A DNA stretch of 64,000 nt from Metallyticus violacea (GCA_030762175.1 CM060833.1:67667001-67731000), one strand, 5' to 3'; shown: positions 10,955 to 23,061, counted from the stretch's first letter. Made by a program: numbers and translations. The notes: generated from the letters alone by a model not told the origin.

Positions 10955-12795
10955 GCCCTTTGTACACATCTCTCATCCTCATTCCCAAAGGTATCTGCTT
11001 GTTTCATGAATTTCACACTTAATCATACTAGAAGGAATCTAGTAATATATTTGTAGGCTTGAATCTTCAGCTGCCTGCTTTGCCAAGTTGTCAGTTACTA
11101 TGTTTCTGTAGATTCCTACATCAGCCTTGACCCAGCTGAATTCCACTGAGCACTATTTCCTTCAAGGGCTCTGAACAACCTGTGAATTTCTTCAACAAGG
11201 AAGTTAGGTATATTGGGATCCTTGAGTACATCCAGAGCCACCTTGCCGTAGGTGAAGATCCCCCATTGTCCCTTTATGATTTTGAATTTGAGTTCCCTGA
11301 TATTTTCTACTGCTTTCAGTATAGGCAGTTTTCAGCCCGGTTATTTGTGCATTTGTCATGTGGTCTGTATTTCAATTTAAATATTGGTTTCTCATTCACA
11401 AATTTGGCTATACCCGATCCTACCCCTTTATCAGATTTACATTCATCCATTTAATTTTAGGATCATACTTCTTGCTTTCAGTGGTTTGTCTAATTGGCAC
11501 AGAGTATGCTGGGTGTGACCATTCCTTGAGTTGCACATCTGAGTTCTTGTATTGCTTCATCTTCTTTATATTAGACAAATCTTACTTACTATCTCCTGTA
11601 GCTTTACAATAATTGGGGTTAATCAATGCATAATGCCTCATGTGAGACAGTGTGAAATAATTTTGCTATTCTTATATTTACCGATCTTTGACATGTTTTT
11701 AGTTTCATTTCATTGGATTTGCTTTTGCGATGCAGATGGGTGCTCCATTAGATAACAGTGGCAGAATGGCACCTATAAAAATTATCCTCATTACCTCAAA
11801 ATTTAGATCCCCAAAAATTGTCAGCAAAGTTACAGGTTCCTTGGGCATTAATAAAAATATCTATTATTCATGCTATCTGGTTTCTCAATAACAATTTAAA
11901 GGTTTTGTGCTGAAATTCTTCATCCTGTCATTTTGTCTGTAATTTCTAGTTTTGTGCATCTGTCTACTATATATTCTACATGGTGACCGACCACCACGGG
12001 TGGCTGAGGTCGTAAAGTCTAAAGACCGTAAAGTCTAAAGACCGTCCTTCCTGACTGAGGTTTTTTCCAGGTTTTCCTCAGTCCTCATAAATGGCAAATA
12101 CCGGGGACTTAGGCCCGGAACGATTCCTTCCATGAAAATAAATCCTTTCCCAATTTATCATTTCATCTCATGTATCATCAGTGTCCATCGCCTGTGGTGC
12201 CTCTGTAGCAAAAATGGGCATTAAATACTATTCATTCATTCATTCATTCATTCATTCATGCATGGTGACTAAAGCTAAATTGCTCATTAGTCTCTACTCT
12301 GAGATATTTTATATTGTCACTTGTTCTAAAGACCTATTGTTCAAATTAATGGATGCTTTCTTTTCTCTTCTTTTAGATCATCATTACTTTAGACTTGTTC
12401 TTTAAAAAGCATTTTGTTATTTCTTGCCCATGTTATTTTGTAAAGATCAATATTACAAAGATTCTCTGCCTCAGAAACAGCATTGCCTTGTGTTAATATA
12501 ATTAAGTCATCTGCTATGCAATTGCTTTTGTTGATTTTGTAAATCAACAAATCAAGGTTCAGTAGTGAAATATGCTTGATATTTCAAAACCAAGGGTCAC
12601 ATCATGAACCTTGGGAACATCCTTTGCTATCCCCCCTTTCCAGTAATATATTTTTCATGAACATGAATGATCACCTCTGAGAAAAATAGTTATAGGTTCA
12701 ATTATACAAATACCCTGGACATCTGGAGTCTTTCAAGGCTTTTAATATACTAGACCAACAAGCTGCATCAAAAAACCCTTTTATATCTAGGCTAG
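10955..12795 (-). pseudogene. R1-type LINE relic, RT to RNase H
   Basis: In minus-strand order: SLDIKGFFDAACWSSILKAL with LKDSRCPG (RT, near 12790-12690); blocks equivalent to GxSQGS-CxPWFWNI (near 12600); FIGAILPLLSNGAPI (near 11790); RSVNIRIAKLFHTVSHEAL (near 11680); then an RNase H-like stretch with KAVENIRELKFK and KVALDVLKDPNIPNFLVEEI (11320-11190) and SWVKADVGIYRN near 11110. Stops and frameshifts are numerous. The RT catalytic FADD is reduced to IADDLI. A family 2 SINE interrupts it at 11988-12262. Non-functional. Confidence 0.8.
11988..12262 (+). mobile_element. SINE family 2 inside the LINE relic
   Basis: The body matches the copies at 6.0, 23.1 and 56.2 kb and it ends in an (ATTC)n tail at 12232-12259. 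The head is odd: gtaaagtctaaagacc is repeated twice in tandem (about 12011-12043), and the B box expected there is missing. The LINE continues on both sides, so the SINE came later. Confidence 0.85.
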
Positions 12796-14574
12796 TTACT
12801 ATTGTGCATTTGTTTTCATCTAAATTCTGCTATATGAATTACTTAATAAATACCAATGCTGCTTCTTTGTGGTGTCAATCCATAATGATTTTCATTAATG
12901 TGATTATTCTTATACATTTGGTACTTAGCAGTTTTTCTAGTACTTTTCCTTGGTGTGTGTGTGTGTGTGTTTTATTGTTGTGCACTGTAAGTTTTGTAAC
13001 AACAAGAACAAAATAACTATTAAAAAAATGAAATTTCAAAACATGGGAAAGCTACAAATCATAATAACTGCCAATCTGTATCTAAGTAGTACAGCCTAAG
13101 ACCATGTTGGAGAATCAGACACATAAAACTAGAGGAAAAACACAAAAAAACACGGTTTCTAAAATTTGTAATTAATCTTTTAATATGTGTTTATGACGAA
13201 TATGGAAATCTTTGGTTAAAATAAGCCTAATTTTCATACAATTTTATTTCACAATTAATGAAAATATTATTTAGCAAAAAATTGACTATAATGTATTTTT
13301 AAAATATCTGATTAATGCCAATCCCCTTAGAATAGTTGTTAAACCTATGATCATTTACCATTTTGACAATATAGTGATGTAGATGTACCATCAAGCAGCA
13401 CATACTGCTAATTCATATATGATGGAATTGCATTGTTTATCTGATAGTAATTTAGAGCCTTTTTGTTCCCCAGAACTAAATGTTTGTGATTTCTAAATTT
13501 GGAGAACGGCGAAAAATAGGAAGTGTATGCAGCTTTCTTCACACACACTGCAGGAACTTTTATTTACCATGCAGCAATTATAACTTTTAAAATGGAGAAA
13601 CACTGAATAGCATGTGGTAGAATGGGGATAATCAGTGACTTGCTAGTTTGTAAAGCAATATTTCTAAGTCTCTCATTATAACATTAAACATTATATCACA
13701 AAAGATGGAAAGAAAGAAAAGAGAATGAAAGAAATATAACCTTAAAATATAAACGTGCTGTTATTAAAGAAATAATAAATAGTATGTTATTTTGTTTTTG
13801 TTTTTTTCCTTTCTGTTTTATTTTAACTTTTAACATACTTCCAAATGGCTCCTACAAATGGACTTGGTTAAAAAAAATCGTTTATGATAAAATACATCTA
13901 GGTTTAATATTTTTAAAATGTTATTTTTTTTATTACCTGTACGTTGGCTACACTGTGATGGGGAACCAGTTCAGTGTTTCGTCATGCATTTCAATCAGCA
14001 GCTAAACCAGGTTTGTAATCAATCTCTTCATCAAAATATAGCAACAAAAGCAATAAATATATTTTATTTCTGCAAAAGTGGTTACCTAAATCCCAACAGA
14101 ATACTCTCATGTTTTGTTTTCAGCACTTTCAACACATATGCTTCAGCTATAATATTCTGTGATTGTTAGTAAACCGTTCCACTACCTCCGAGAGCACACG
14201 ATACCGCACGGAAGTTAACGAAGACAACCAAGTTCCGATCAAGACCATTGCCCACAACATCAGAGAGTTATCTATGGCCTACTAGACACAAATTACCAAA
14301 ATACCTAGAATGCTTTCTAGTATGCTACAAGATGGCAAAGCGACACCATCTCTGATAACACAGAGGTAACACTTCAAACAGACAACCATGTAGTTCTTCC
14401 CAAATGCTTCAGGTCGCTCTGCTTCCGTTTAGTTTAATTGAGAATTACACAAAAAATCAACTCCTATGTAATATTTTTCTTACATATGTGCCTTATTTTT
14501 TAAAATATTCACGAAAGAGAAATTTACAATTAACACTGACGGGGCAATTATTTAGATAGTATTTATGATGATAA
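12796..14574. other. No confident gene
   Basis: AT-rich DNA with a short (TG)n run near 12954. A CpG-richer patch at 14170-14420 has no coding pattern that I recognise. Confidence 0.4.
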
Positions 14575-14770
14575 ATAAAAAAATTGTCAACAAAGTTACA
14601 GTTCCTTGGACAAAACATTATCAATATACTGTTATTAATGCTATTTGATTTCTCAATGACAGTTCTTTAGGGATATCTTCTTTACCATTTAAGAACCTTT
14701 CGATTTAAAGGTTTTGTTCTGAAATTCTTCATCCTTTCGTTTTGTCTGTAATTTCTCGTGCTTGATTATC
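14575..14770 (-). pseudogene. Second fragment of the R1-type LINE
   Basis: It is closely similar to 11810-11955, sharing aaattgtca-caaagttaca, ggttttgt-ctgaaattctt and ttttgtctgtaatttct in the same orientation. It is a separate decayed copy or a local duplication of the same LINE segment. Confidence 0.65.
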
Positions 14771-15099
14771 GAGAATGGGGTTTAAAAATTTTGTCACAAG
14801 AATGTCACCCAGTCCTTGATCACTATCCCTGCATTTAAACAGCTGTCTAAACTTGGGACCAAGTTAAAATTTTTCCACCGAGCGGACATTTTTCACATAT
14901 TTTTAAGCGCGAGAAAGAACACAAATTGTATTGATGGGTAGTGGAGCGGTCCTCGCGTCTTGCAACTTAATAAGACTTATCAGAGGGCTGTTAATAGTTG
15001 TTGACAATTGTTCTATGCAAAATCAACAATCCATGCTCTCCTCTGACTAAGTAGCCACCAATCATTGCCAGCGAAGAAGTTTCATGATCATTTCTTGTT

Positions 15100-15140
<41 letters not shown>

Positions 15141-15254
15141 TTTATTATTATTTTATATAAATTAATTGTGTTTAAAAAAGAATTCTACTACAAAAATAAA
15201 TTTAAAAACAAAAGTTATCATTTCTAAATAAATAACCAGAAATGTTTCTATACC
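14771..15254. other. No gene; (TAA)n microsatellite near 15105-15136
   Basis: Unassigned sequence with several CpGs, then a TAA repeat of about ten units. Confidence 0.6.
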
Positions 15255-15575
15255 TTACAGAGGTTCATTGAGTGAATTTAAAATGTCCACAGGAAGATTA
15301 GAAGACCACTCTCCTTGAACCCCACTGCCCAATTGTCTTTGGTGGATGACGTGTAACATCTTGGAAGTCTGTCTTTTCCCATTTAAAGTGTCTGAGGGGC
15401 TCATCATGCCTGTTTTCAAAGTCGATTCTATTGCATAAATGTAAGACCACACATACATCATGTCATTAAATCCACCATTCATTTGAATATGACTAAACAA
15501 AAATTCAATGTCATCACTGCTCATATTATGACTCAAGATGTAGTGGAAGCCAACTAACAGCAGGCATTAATGCAT
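15255..15575 (-). pseudogene. Possible P-element-like transposase C-terminus
   Basis: A minus-strand frame runs from roughly CLLLVGFHYI into SHNMSSDDIEFLFSHIQMNG and GFNDMMYVWSYIYAIE, and ends in DILNSLNEPL and a stop. The S-DDIE-FFS-R--GG-ND pattern with a following YAIE-LLKTG block resembles the C-terminal region of P-element/THAP9-type transposases as I remember them. The frame has no ATG near its start and a stop upstream, so it is a fragment. A host-gene exon cannot be excluded. A homology search against P-like transposases would decide. Confidence 0.45.
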
Positions 15576-16289
15576 TTCACTGATGAATGATTGTGAGAAC
15601 TAGAGCCTCATAATACGCTTTTGACTATTTATCGCATGACTAGTAATTTATCTCTTCCAAAAAAAAAAAAAAAATGTTACATCCTTTCATCGTTCGAACC
15701 GTGCACATTTGCTTGTCTGTATTTCGAGAAGTATATGATTATTTCATATTACGCCATTATGTATGTAAGGCCCTTCTTGACTAATTCCAAGAACTCGATG
15801 GATTTTGTAAGGGATTTAACTTGTGTTACTGTCTCTGAAGCAATAATTGGTAATGATTTCAGTGCAGCCGCAAGAGGCACTGAGAAAACGTACTTTGGCT
15901 CTATTTACATTTATTTTCTTTAAGTATGAGGGAAACAGGACTTTCCTGGGGAGGACGTAAACGGTTCAACTATACGATACTTCTGTAACTCATACAAATA
16001 CTTTACGTGAGTGCTTGAAATCAAACCCCCTTCTTGTCTTGGAAAAATCTTTTGCAAGAAATTGAGAACGAATATTTTATAGCAAATGGCTGGAATTGGT
16101 CTAATTTCATCAGTAGAATGAGAAATTTCAAATAATAAAAGTTTAATTATACATTTCTATCATCATATTAAATTCATTAAACAGTTATCAGTGATCAGTT
16201 TCAGAATCTTCAACTTCAGAAAAAGCTTTCATAACTAGATTGTATAACTGTAAAACTGCCAACCTGCCAATAGATGTTGATAGTCCGCA
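15576..16289. other. No recognised gene
   Basis: Includes a 15-bp A-run near 15660 and a plus-strand frame without domains. Confidence 0.4.
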
Positions 16290-16505
16290 GCGGAGTTTGT
16301 AACTAGCCTAGATATAAAAGGGGTTTTTGATGCAGCTTGATGCATCAAGGTTCATGATGTGACCCAGTATATTAAAAGCCTTGAAAGACTCCAGATGTCC
16401 CAGGAATTTGTACAATTTAACCTATAATTGTTTTTCTCAGAGGCGATCATTAATGTTCATGAAAAATATGTTACTGGAAAGGGAGGATAGCAAAGTCCTC
16501 TAAAA
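16290..16505 (+). pseudogene. R1-type LINE fragment, inverted relative to the 12.7 kb copy
   Basis: Begins actagcctagatataaaagg (SLDIKGVFDAA), the same RT segment as minus-strand 12790-12600, and is very similar to it by eye. Twenty-six bases at about 16340-16365 replace the expected short stretch; they contain caaggttcatgatgtgaccc, which in the 12.6 kb copy lies further downstream. Confidence 0.75.
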
Positions 16506-16879
16506 GGTAATATTCCAAAATGTTACTAATCTGAGTCCCCGGTGTAGCTTGTTTCTTTAAATTATACGTAAGACGATACAACAGGCAGGAAGAGTGGTAG
16601 CTAAGTGTTTCCTTACTCTCACTTTATTAAAAAGTATACAGCTGAAGAAATGAAGAAACTTCGTCCATTTTCAGACGAAAGTGTTGGCTAAAAGCACATT
16701 GAACATTAACGCAGATTTGATAAAACTGAGATGGGTGTTGAATTTTGTAAAACCTTAATTCAAACTGCAATAGATATGCGTGGGAAGAAGGAGTTTTTCC
16801 CCCTCTTCTAGTACCGATCCTGTTCCTGTGGGACTTAGACATTTTTTCCCTGACTTATAGCTATTGAAACTGTCTTCTG

Positions 16880-17117
16880 ATCCTGGGTCGCCTCAGCTTA
16901 TGTATAGCTATGTGAACCTAAGAGGATGGTGAAGATAATTACAATGCATTAGAGATGTCCTTAAACATAATGAGACCTGACCTAACCTAACCAAATATGG
17001 GAATCTTTTTAAATCAAGGGAAAATCCCCATGAAAAATTCAGGAATGGAACCCGGTACCCCAAAAGTAGTAGCTAGGAATGCTGACCATTTAGACCATAA
17101 GGCCGGTGGGCATGGGA
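16880..17117 (-). mobile_element. tRNA-derived SINE, third type
   Basis: On the minus strand it starts with a tRNA-like head: CTTATGGTCTAAATGGTCAG (A box) and CCGGGTTCCATTCCT (B box). A body containing two TTAGG-like units (ggttaggttaggtcagg) follows. Only one copy is seen in this window. Confidence 0.6.
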
Positions 17118-17270
17118 AGAGCTGGTTAATGCCACGAGTCAAGTGGAAGTGGAAGCAAGAAAATGTATGACTTTTTGATGAAATCACTGATGAACACTGC
17201 GATTAAGTAAGGAAAATAAGGGCAGTTGCACATACTTTATATGAAATGAATGTAGGGAAATGATAAGACT

Positions 17271-17273
<3 letters not shown>

Positions 17274-17314
<41 letters not shown>
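17274..17314. repeat. (GA)n microsatellite
   Basis: About 20 uninterrupted AG units. The Ser/Leu-rich minus-strand frame across it is an artefact. Confidence 0.95.
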
Positions 17315-17316
<2 letters not shown>

Positions 17317-17959
17317 ATTCTATAAAGAAAAAAGAATAAGGATGAGAAGAAAGTTAAAATGATGGGTTTGAAAAGGCTTATAAAGCGCTTCTGGAACAAA
17401 TTGATCTAATATAAGGAAGAGATAAAGCTTAAGACATTGAGGTATTTGTAAACTTGGTAAAAATTCAACAGGTATGTGCAATTATTAGCTGTACACTAGA
17501 TTGGTCAGCATCAGCTGTTATTAAACTGAGCAAATGGCTAGTTATTTTAAGGGTTGGCTTGAAATCAGAGAGAGAGAGTTTTTAGATTCAGAATCTTATG
17601 TGTAAAAACTAGATACACAAATTACAAATGATAAGACTTTAAAACAGGTGGAACGCTTTAAGAAGAATAAAGCTGAAAGGATGCCAGCTTAATTTTTCAA
17701 ATATGATGTTCTGAATTTTGAACAGGCGTATGAACACTGAGGGTGCAAAAAATGTATACAGTAGATATCTTTTAATGTGTTTCAAAGTTGGACCGAAAAA
17801 CAACAGTAAGATGTAGTATGATGTTCTGTAAAGATGTGAATCACATACATTATGATAGCGTTGCTACTTGACAGGTAAATGAACAAAAGAAACCAAGATT
17901 ATCATATGGTGTGATGTAAATAGATGTGATTTACATTACGTTATGCTAGCGTTGCTCCA

Positions 17960-18480
17960 AAAAAAAAAAAAAAATGGAACCAAGATTATCGTTTGAACAA
18001 CGGAAAAGAATTTAGAAGTGATATTGGAAAACCGAGAATATTATTGAAGCCCAAAGGCAATGGAGACGTGTGTACAGAACAGAACCGCCAGAGAGAAACA
18101 ATTGCACGCATTCGTGACAAGTTTGAGACTTATGGTACCATATGTGATATGTTCACAAGGGCAGATCAGGAAGACCTCGTACAAGAACAAGCCCCGCGCA
18201 CTTGATACAAGACATTATCCTAGGCCCAATCCAAGTCACTGGATAGGACGAAGAGGCCCGACTGAGTTTCCACCGCGTTTTGCGGATATAACTCCATTGG
18301 CCATCTACATATGGAGAACTCTTAAGGATGTTGCATATCATAGAAAACCAGCTACACTGGCAGCACTTCGGAAGGAAATTATAACGGCATGTGCTACCAT
18401 CGCTGAGGGCACTTTCGCAAACGTTGCTCAATCAATAGTTTAACGTACTCAGAAGTGTACTGAGCGATGATGGGCATTTC
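17960..18480 (+). pseudogene. Internally deleted DUF4817/DDE-type transposase remnant
   Basis: The first part reads RQRETIARIRDKFETYGT, matching the helix-turn-helix end of DUF4817-containing insect transposases (TIxRIxxKFxxxGT). In another frame the second part reads HWIGRRGPTEFPPRFADITP, then LKDVAYHRKPATLAALRKEI, the C-terminal W-PRSPDLTPLDF--WG-LK block of the same proteins. The catalytic core between them is missing. A deletion derivative of a once full-length element is the simplest reading. Confidence 0.7.
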
Positions 18481-18499
18481 GAGCAACTGTTGTAAATGC

Positions 18500-18844
18500 A
18501 AAAGTCTAAGATGATTAGTGCATATCATTTTCTGTTTGTGTGATTTCAGTTTTGTTATGTTAACACACTTTTTTCTTTGCTTGAAGTGTGTATACATTTT
18601 GGTACCCTCTGTATGTTTAAAACCAGCAACGAATTGAAGGCGCTGGTGCACTGTAGTCATTACTCCTATTTATAAAAGAAAGATGATACAGAAAATTCAA
18701 ATAATTATATTGGCATTGTATTGTTGTTGAACTTTAGAAAAAGATTTACTGCAGTGCTGGCAGAAGAATTTGCGAATGGAATCTCATTCATAGATGATGT
18801 GCTGGAAGAGATGAAAAAAAAAAGTTAATATGTAAGAGGGAAAA
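18500..18844. other. No gene recognised
   Basis: Sequence between two transposon relics. The probable 3' end of the DUF4817 element (ttttggtaccctctgtatg) lies near 18598-18616. Confidence 0.4.
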
Positions 18845-19995
18845 ATGATAAGTTTGGGGGAAAAAACACATTAACAACGTTTTTTTTTTCTTTCCAAAAA
18901 CAAAAAAGTATTTCTCAACGTAATATCCTTTGAGTTCGATATGTCTGGTTCAGTGGGGTTCCATTTTTTTTTTATCAGGATAAATACGTATTTCATATAT
19001 TTCGAACTGTGCATAATACTCATTTATAACGTACCTAATCTCTTCTTTTGGAGAAAAGTTCTGCACCCTCCTTAAGACAATTTTTGAATTAGAAAAGTCA
19101 CATGGGGCCAAATATGGGGTATAAGGTGGGTAGAGAACTATTTTGAAGCTCAGCTGTGCACTTTTGTCATAGCAACGGCCGATGTGTGACATTGTCCTGG
19201 TGGAACACTTTCTACGCGCCAATCTTGATCGCTTCTGTTTCAACCCACTATGCAAACAATCCAATAACTGTGCGCAATAACTGTACAGTCACTCATGTTA
19301 ATGATGATGTGGGTTTCAAAAAAAGCTGCCATCACTATTCCCGCCAACAAATCGGTTTTAGCTATTGTTCGGTGCATTTTCACCTTCGCCAACCCACTGT
19401 TTTGACTGCCATTTTGTTTCCGAGGGTGTAGCGGTGGATGCAAGTTTCGTCTACAGTCACAAACATATACAAGATGTCATTCGGATTATGGTGCAATAAT
19501 TCCAAACATGATTTGAAATGTCCTTCCTTGAGCATTTTTGATTCGGACATCTGGGGTTAACAAACGCGGCATCAATAGGGCACTCAACTTCTTCATATAC
19601 TGAACTTCATGTAGGTTATTGCATATCCATTCATATGAGATGCCTACCATCTCTGCAATCTCACGAATCTTAATGCGACGATCTTCTGTCAATGTAACTT
19701 GCAATTTATTGACCATTTATTTGGAAGAAACCTCAATCGGGTTTCTGGAAAGTGCAGCAACCTAGTGCTCGCAAGTCTACATTTAAATTAATCTATCCAG
19801 CAATAAATGGTTTTCAGTGCTGGTGCAGCCCCCATGAGCTTCCTTCACCTAAAATTGAATGTGGGCCACACTCCATTTGTTTTTAAAATAAAAATATTTT
19901 ATCGTTGCACAATACTGGACTTTATGCAGTTCTAACGTGTCCACCGATCACTTAAGATGGTTGCCAATAAAGAATTGCGCGTTGCCAATTTCCTT
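18845..19995 (-). mobile_element. Mariner relic A
   Basis: Minus-strand pieces in transposase order: DRRIKIREIAEMVGISYEWI and MKKLSALLMPRLLTPDVR (19716-19540), a degenerate GSQNSGLAKVKMH block (about 19415-19370), and KSAQLSFKIVLYPPYTPYLA followed by PCDF (about 19170-19075), then SPKEEIRYVINEYYAQFE. PPYTPYLAPCDF corresponds to the D34D-side PPYSPDLAPxDF box; the aspartate of PDL is changed here. Stops and frameshifts make it inactive. Its 5' flank abuts mariner B in the same orientation. Confidence 0.85.
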
Positions 19996-20044
19996 CCTTT
20001 TTCATACTATGAGGGACTGGAGAATAATTATACTCGTAAACTGT

Positions 20045-20670
20045 CTTAAATGTCATATGAGGACGGACTGATAAGACTGGCAAGAAACTGAACAATTTTT
20101 TTTTTTTCAAAAATAAAAATTTATTTCTCAGCAAAATATTATTTGAGCTTAATACATTGATTCCAATTTTTAATTTTCTTTGGAACTGTGCATAATACCC
20201 GTTTATAGCACAGATAACCTCTTCATTTGACGTTGAAGAAATCCGCCCCAAGTCACACATGAAGTCAAATCAGGGAGATATGTTGGGTGGGAAAATTATT
20301 TCGAAATCTATGGAAACGGCCCAAGTGTGAATAGGCGCATTGTCCTGATGGAGAAACTTTTTTCGTGCACCAATCTTGGTCGCTTCTTCTTCAACTCACT
20401 ATTCAAACGGTTCATAATGTTGCGTAAAAACCCTAGTCACGTTTTACCCTTTTCCAAATAGTAAAATCATAATACCCCGTGGTTTCCAAAACAGTTTGCC
20501 ATCAATTTTTCTGCAGACTAAACGGTTTGGACATTTTTCGATGCACTTTCTTGCCAACCCCATTGTTTTGACTACCATATTGTCTTCGGGGTGTGGCGTT
20601 GGATCCAGGTTTCGTCTACAGTCTCAAAATGACGGCAGAAGTAATTCGAATCATGCTTGAGGTGACCACA
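20045..20670 (-). mobile_element. Mariner relic B, 3' half
   Basis: An inverted-repeat-like end (atgaggacggactgataaga) near 20052-20071 is followed by the same 3' coding and untranslated order as mariner A (ctgtgcataatacccgttta). Similarity stops abruptly at about 20670 and resumes at about 23550, so something has split the element. Confidence 0.8.
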
Positions 20671-20671
20671 T

Positions 20672-22360
20672 GTCCCGTATTAGCCGGGACAGCCTTTTTG
20701 TTTTCTTTTTAAGAATCTGTTTTTTTTTTTAAGGTAAAACGGGACGCTAAAATGTTCCTTTTCTGTGGCAGTGACTTACCGGTATAAAATGCCGCTAACT
20801 ATAATTTTCATATGTACCTTAGTATCAATTTCATGAAAAAGTTAAGCAAGGCGCTGTGTATATATTATCGGTATCACCTCAACAATATGGGGGCTTCGCT
20901 TGGCCAAGTACAATAAACGATTGATATAGCCGACCATTGCCCTGCGCCACTCTGCACTATGGTAAAATGATGCCAACTAACTAACGTAATCACTCTATTT
21001 TATGTGAATGTCACAATCAATTTTGAAAATTGCAAACGCACATGCTTCAGTCAAAAGAAATTCATTACAGTTGAGACTGGTTGCAATATTATGTTCTGAA
21101 TTTGTGAAATACTAAAATATAGTTACTTTTGTGAACTGTGAGTGCTGAAACGCTTGATAATAATGTCACCGATGAAAAGGGAGTATATTTTTAATAGTGG
21201 CCTACAGAAGGACTACTCATATACTTAAAATAAAAAATAATAATAAAAAAAACTATTTGTGGCTCAGATGTTCGATGCAGTAAGTGTGCAAGCATCTACT
21301 TTCAGTATAAGCCATGGGTGTGATCGGATATATAACAGCATATAAACAGTGGAATACACAGAGAATGGTGCGCGCAAGTGCATCTTCTTAACATCATATT
21401 GACAATTTTTTTTTGTAAAGTGAAAGTTTTGGTAGAAAAGATATGAAATTAGCAGCTGTTGAAGTAGCGTCCACTTTTCATACTGTCCTGTGCTGTGCTA
21501 CCAATCTTTCAGATCCATGGATTGTACTTTAAGTTATCCAATGCATTTTTGAACCAAAATTTACGTGCAAAGTAAAGACAAGGAAAGTTTACTGAGTATT
21601 TCAACCCCATTTTCTATTTCCGAAATAGAATCTGATTTACGGAAAATAATTTAATAATTAGGATACATCGAACCATAAGGAAATAAAAATATTTAATTGT
21701 TTGTTAGGTACTTGAGCCCTAATGAGAGGATTCAAATTAAAATGTTGGATCTTACATCTTTGCCTGGAGACATTTCAAACACTATTGCTACGTTTTCGAG
21801 TGTTTGGATAATACTAACTTAAAAAAAATGCTCTTTGTGTAGATAATACGAACTGCAATTTTGGAAGTGTATCTAAAAGGGCATCAGCGTCTTCACTAAA
21901 CTGAAGAGAAATTTAGGGCATAGCTTATATGGCATGATGTTCTGCCCATATAATTCTTAATACTATACATATGGCTGTTGAAATTGAAGGCAATGTTTCT
22001 AAAACATATTCTTCTTTTTACGTGTATACTGTAAGGTTGAAATTCTTAAAGAATTTTATGAATTGTAGACCAGGAGTACAAATAAGTTCTAGGGTATAGC
22101 AAATTAAGGTGGTTTGTTTTACTCTCTGCGGTGGAAAGTGTTCTATGTTTGTTTCTCTGAAATCATATTTTGAATCTAAAAATAAACATAGTTTCATATC
22201 AAATCATCCTTTTAAACTCTTTTATCAGAAGCATGATAGTATTTTCTTCACAACCAAGCAGCCTTTTCACTCTGCAGTTCAAAGAGTAGAGGGTCAAACA
22301 ATTAACAATTCTGAGGTCATTTCTGCGTTAATTGATTTAAACATGTAGTTTCCAAGGGCG
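20672..22360 (+). pseudogene. hAT transposase relic (ZBED5-like lineage)
   Basis: The left end carries acatgtcccgtattagccg, an end-like motif. Coding blocks with stops and frameshifts follow in order: PNERIQIKMLDLTSLPGDIS (about 21718-21777), VDNTNCNFGSVSKRA (about 21838), AHIILNTIHMAVEIEGNVSK (about 21942), YTVRLKFLKNFMN (about 22027), then CGGKCSMFVSLKSYFESKNK and VEGQTINNSEV (22127-22323). The order (ADN--NFGG, C-AHI-HN, IYTVR, LKSYF) matches the hAT transposases that gave rise to ZBED5-type genes. It sits inside mariner B. Confidence 0.75.
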
Positions 22361-22548
22361 GAGATAGCTTCATAGCATTAGTTGTCAGATAACTCTTGAT
22401 AAAATGGAAGAGGAGGGTTTTCCATCAGAGATTGCAAAATGTAAACAGTAATATTCATACATTTTATCAAACTGCGGCTAAATAAATGGATTGCATCCAT
22501 TGGGAGTTTGCGGGACTACAGCTGGCCAACAATTAAGGCAGAGGTACC

Positions 22549-22858
22549 CCAGTTTTTTTTTTTTTTTTTAATGATTTATTTATGGACGCTCTTTAACAGC
22601 TCAGGTCATCAGCGTCCCATTCAACTCAGGGCGTGAAACGGCCGACTAATTTTGCTCAGAGGCCTCTCTTTCAGGCTTGAGGTTCTTTTTCGTGCCGTAA
22701 ATGTACGACACGGGACCCACGGCTTTACTTCCCTTCCGAAGGAAGCCATACTTAGGATTTTTACGCCCGAAAAAATCCATCGGTTCTGGCCGGGTTCGAA
22801 CCCGCGATCTTGGATTTAGGAGGCAAGTATGGTAACCACTACGCCATCAGGACCGACA
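22549..22858 (-). mobile_element. SINE family 1
   Basis: Near full length, with A box TAGTGGTTACCATACTTGCC, B box GGGTTCGAACCCG and a T-run at 22554-22571 representing the A-tail of the minus strand. I found no exact target-site duplication. Confidence 0.92.
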
Positions 22859-23061
22859 GGTAGGTGGAAGGATATACCAAAGAATGAACATTTCAGTCGC
22901 AAAGTGGCTCCTTCATCTATAATAGATGATACCGGTATGTATGAGGGAAAGTGTATATGAAATAATACAAAACACAGAAAATATTGGGAAAAAAGGAAGC
23001 AGGAAAGAACATCGCATAGCGACTGTAGAGTAGAAATTATTTTACATGTTAAGTTGAGCAA

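Noticed and set aside
13937..14001. Minus-strand exon-like segment (LLIEMHDETLNWFPITV then stop)
   Set aside because: The acceptor and donor are plausible, but only 17 codons with no compatible neighbour; insufficient support.
16974..16992. Two CCTAA units resembling the insect telomere repeat
   Set aside because: Only two units, within a SINE body; not a telomeric array.
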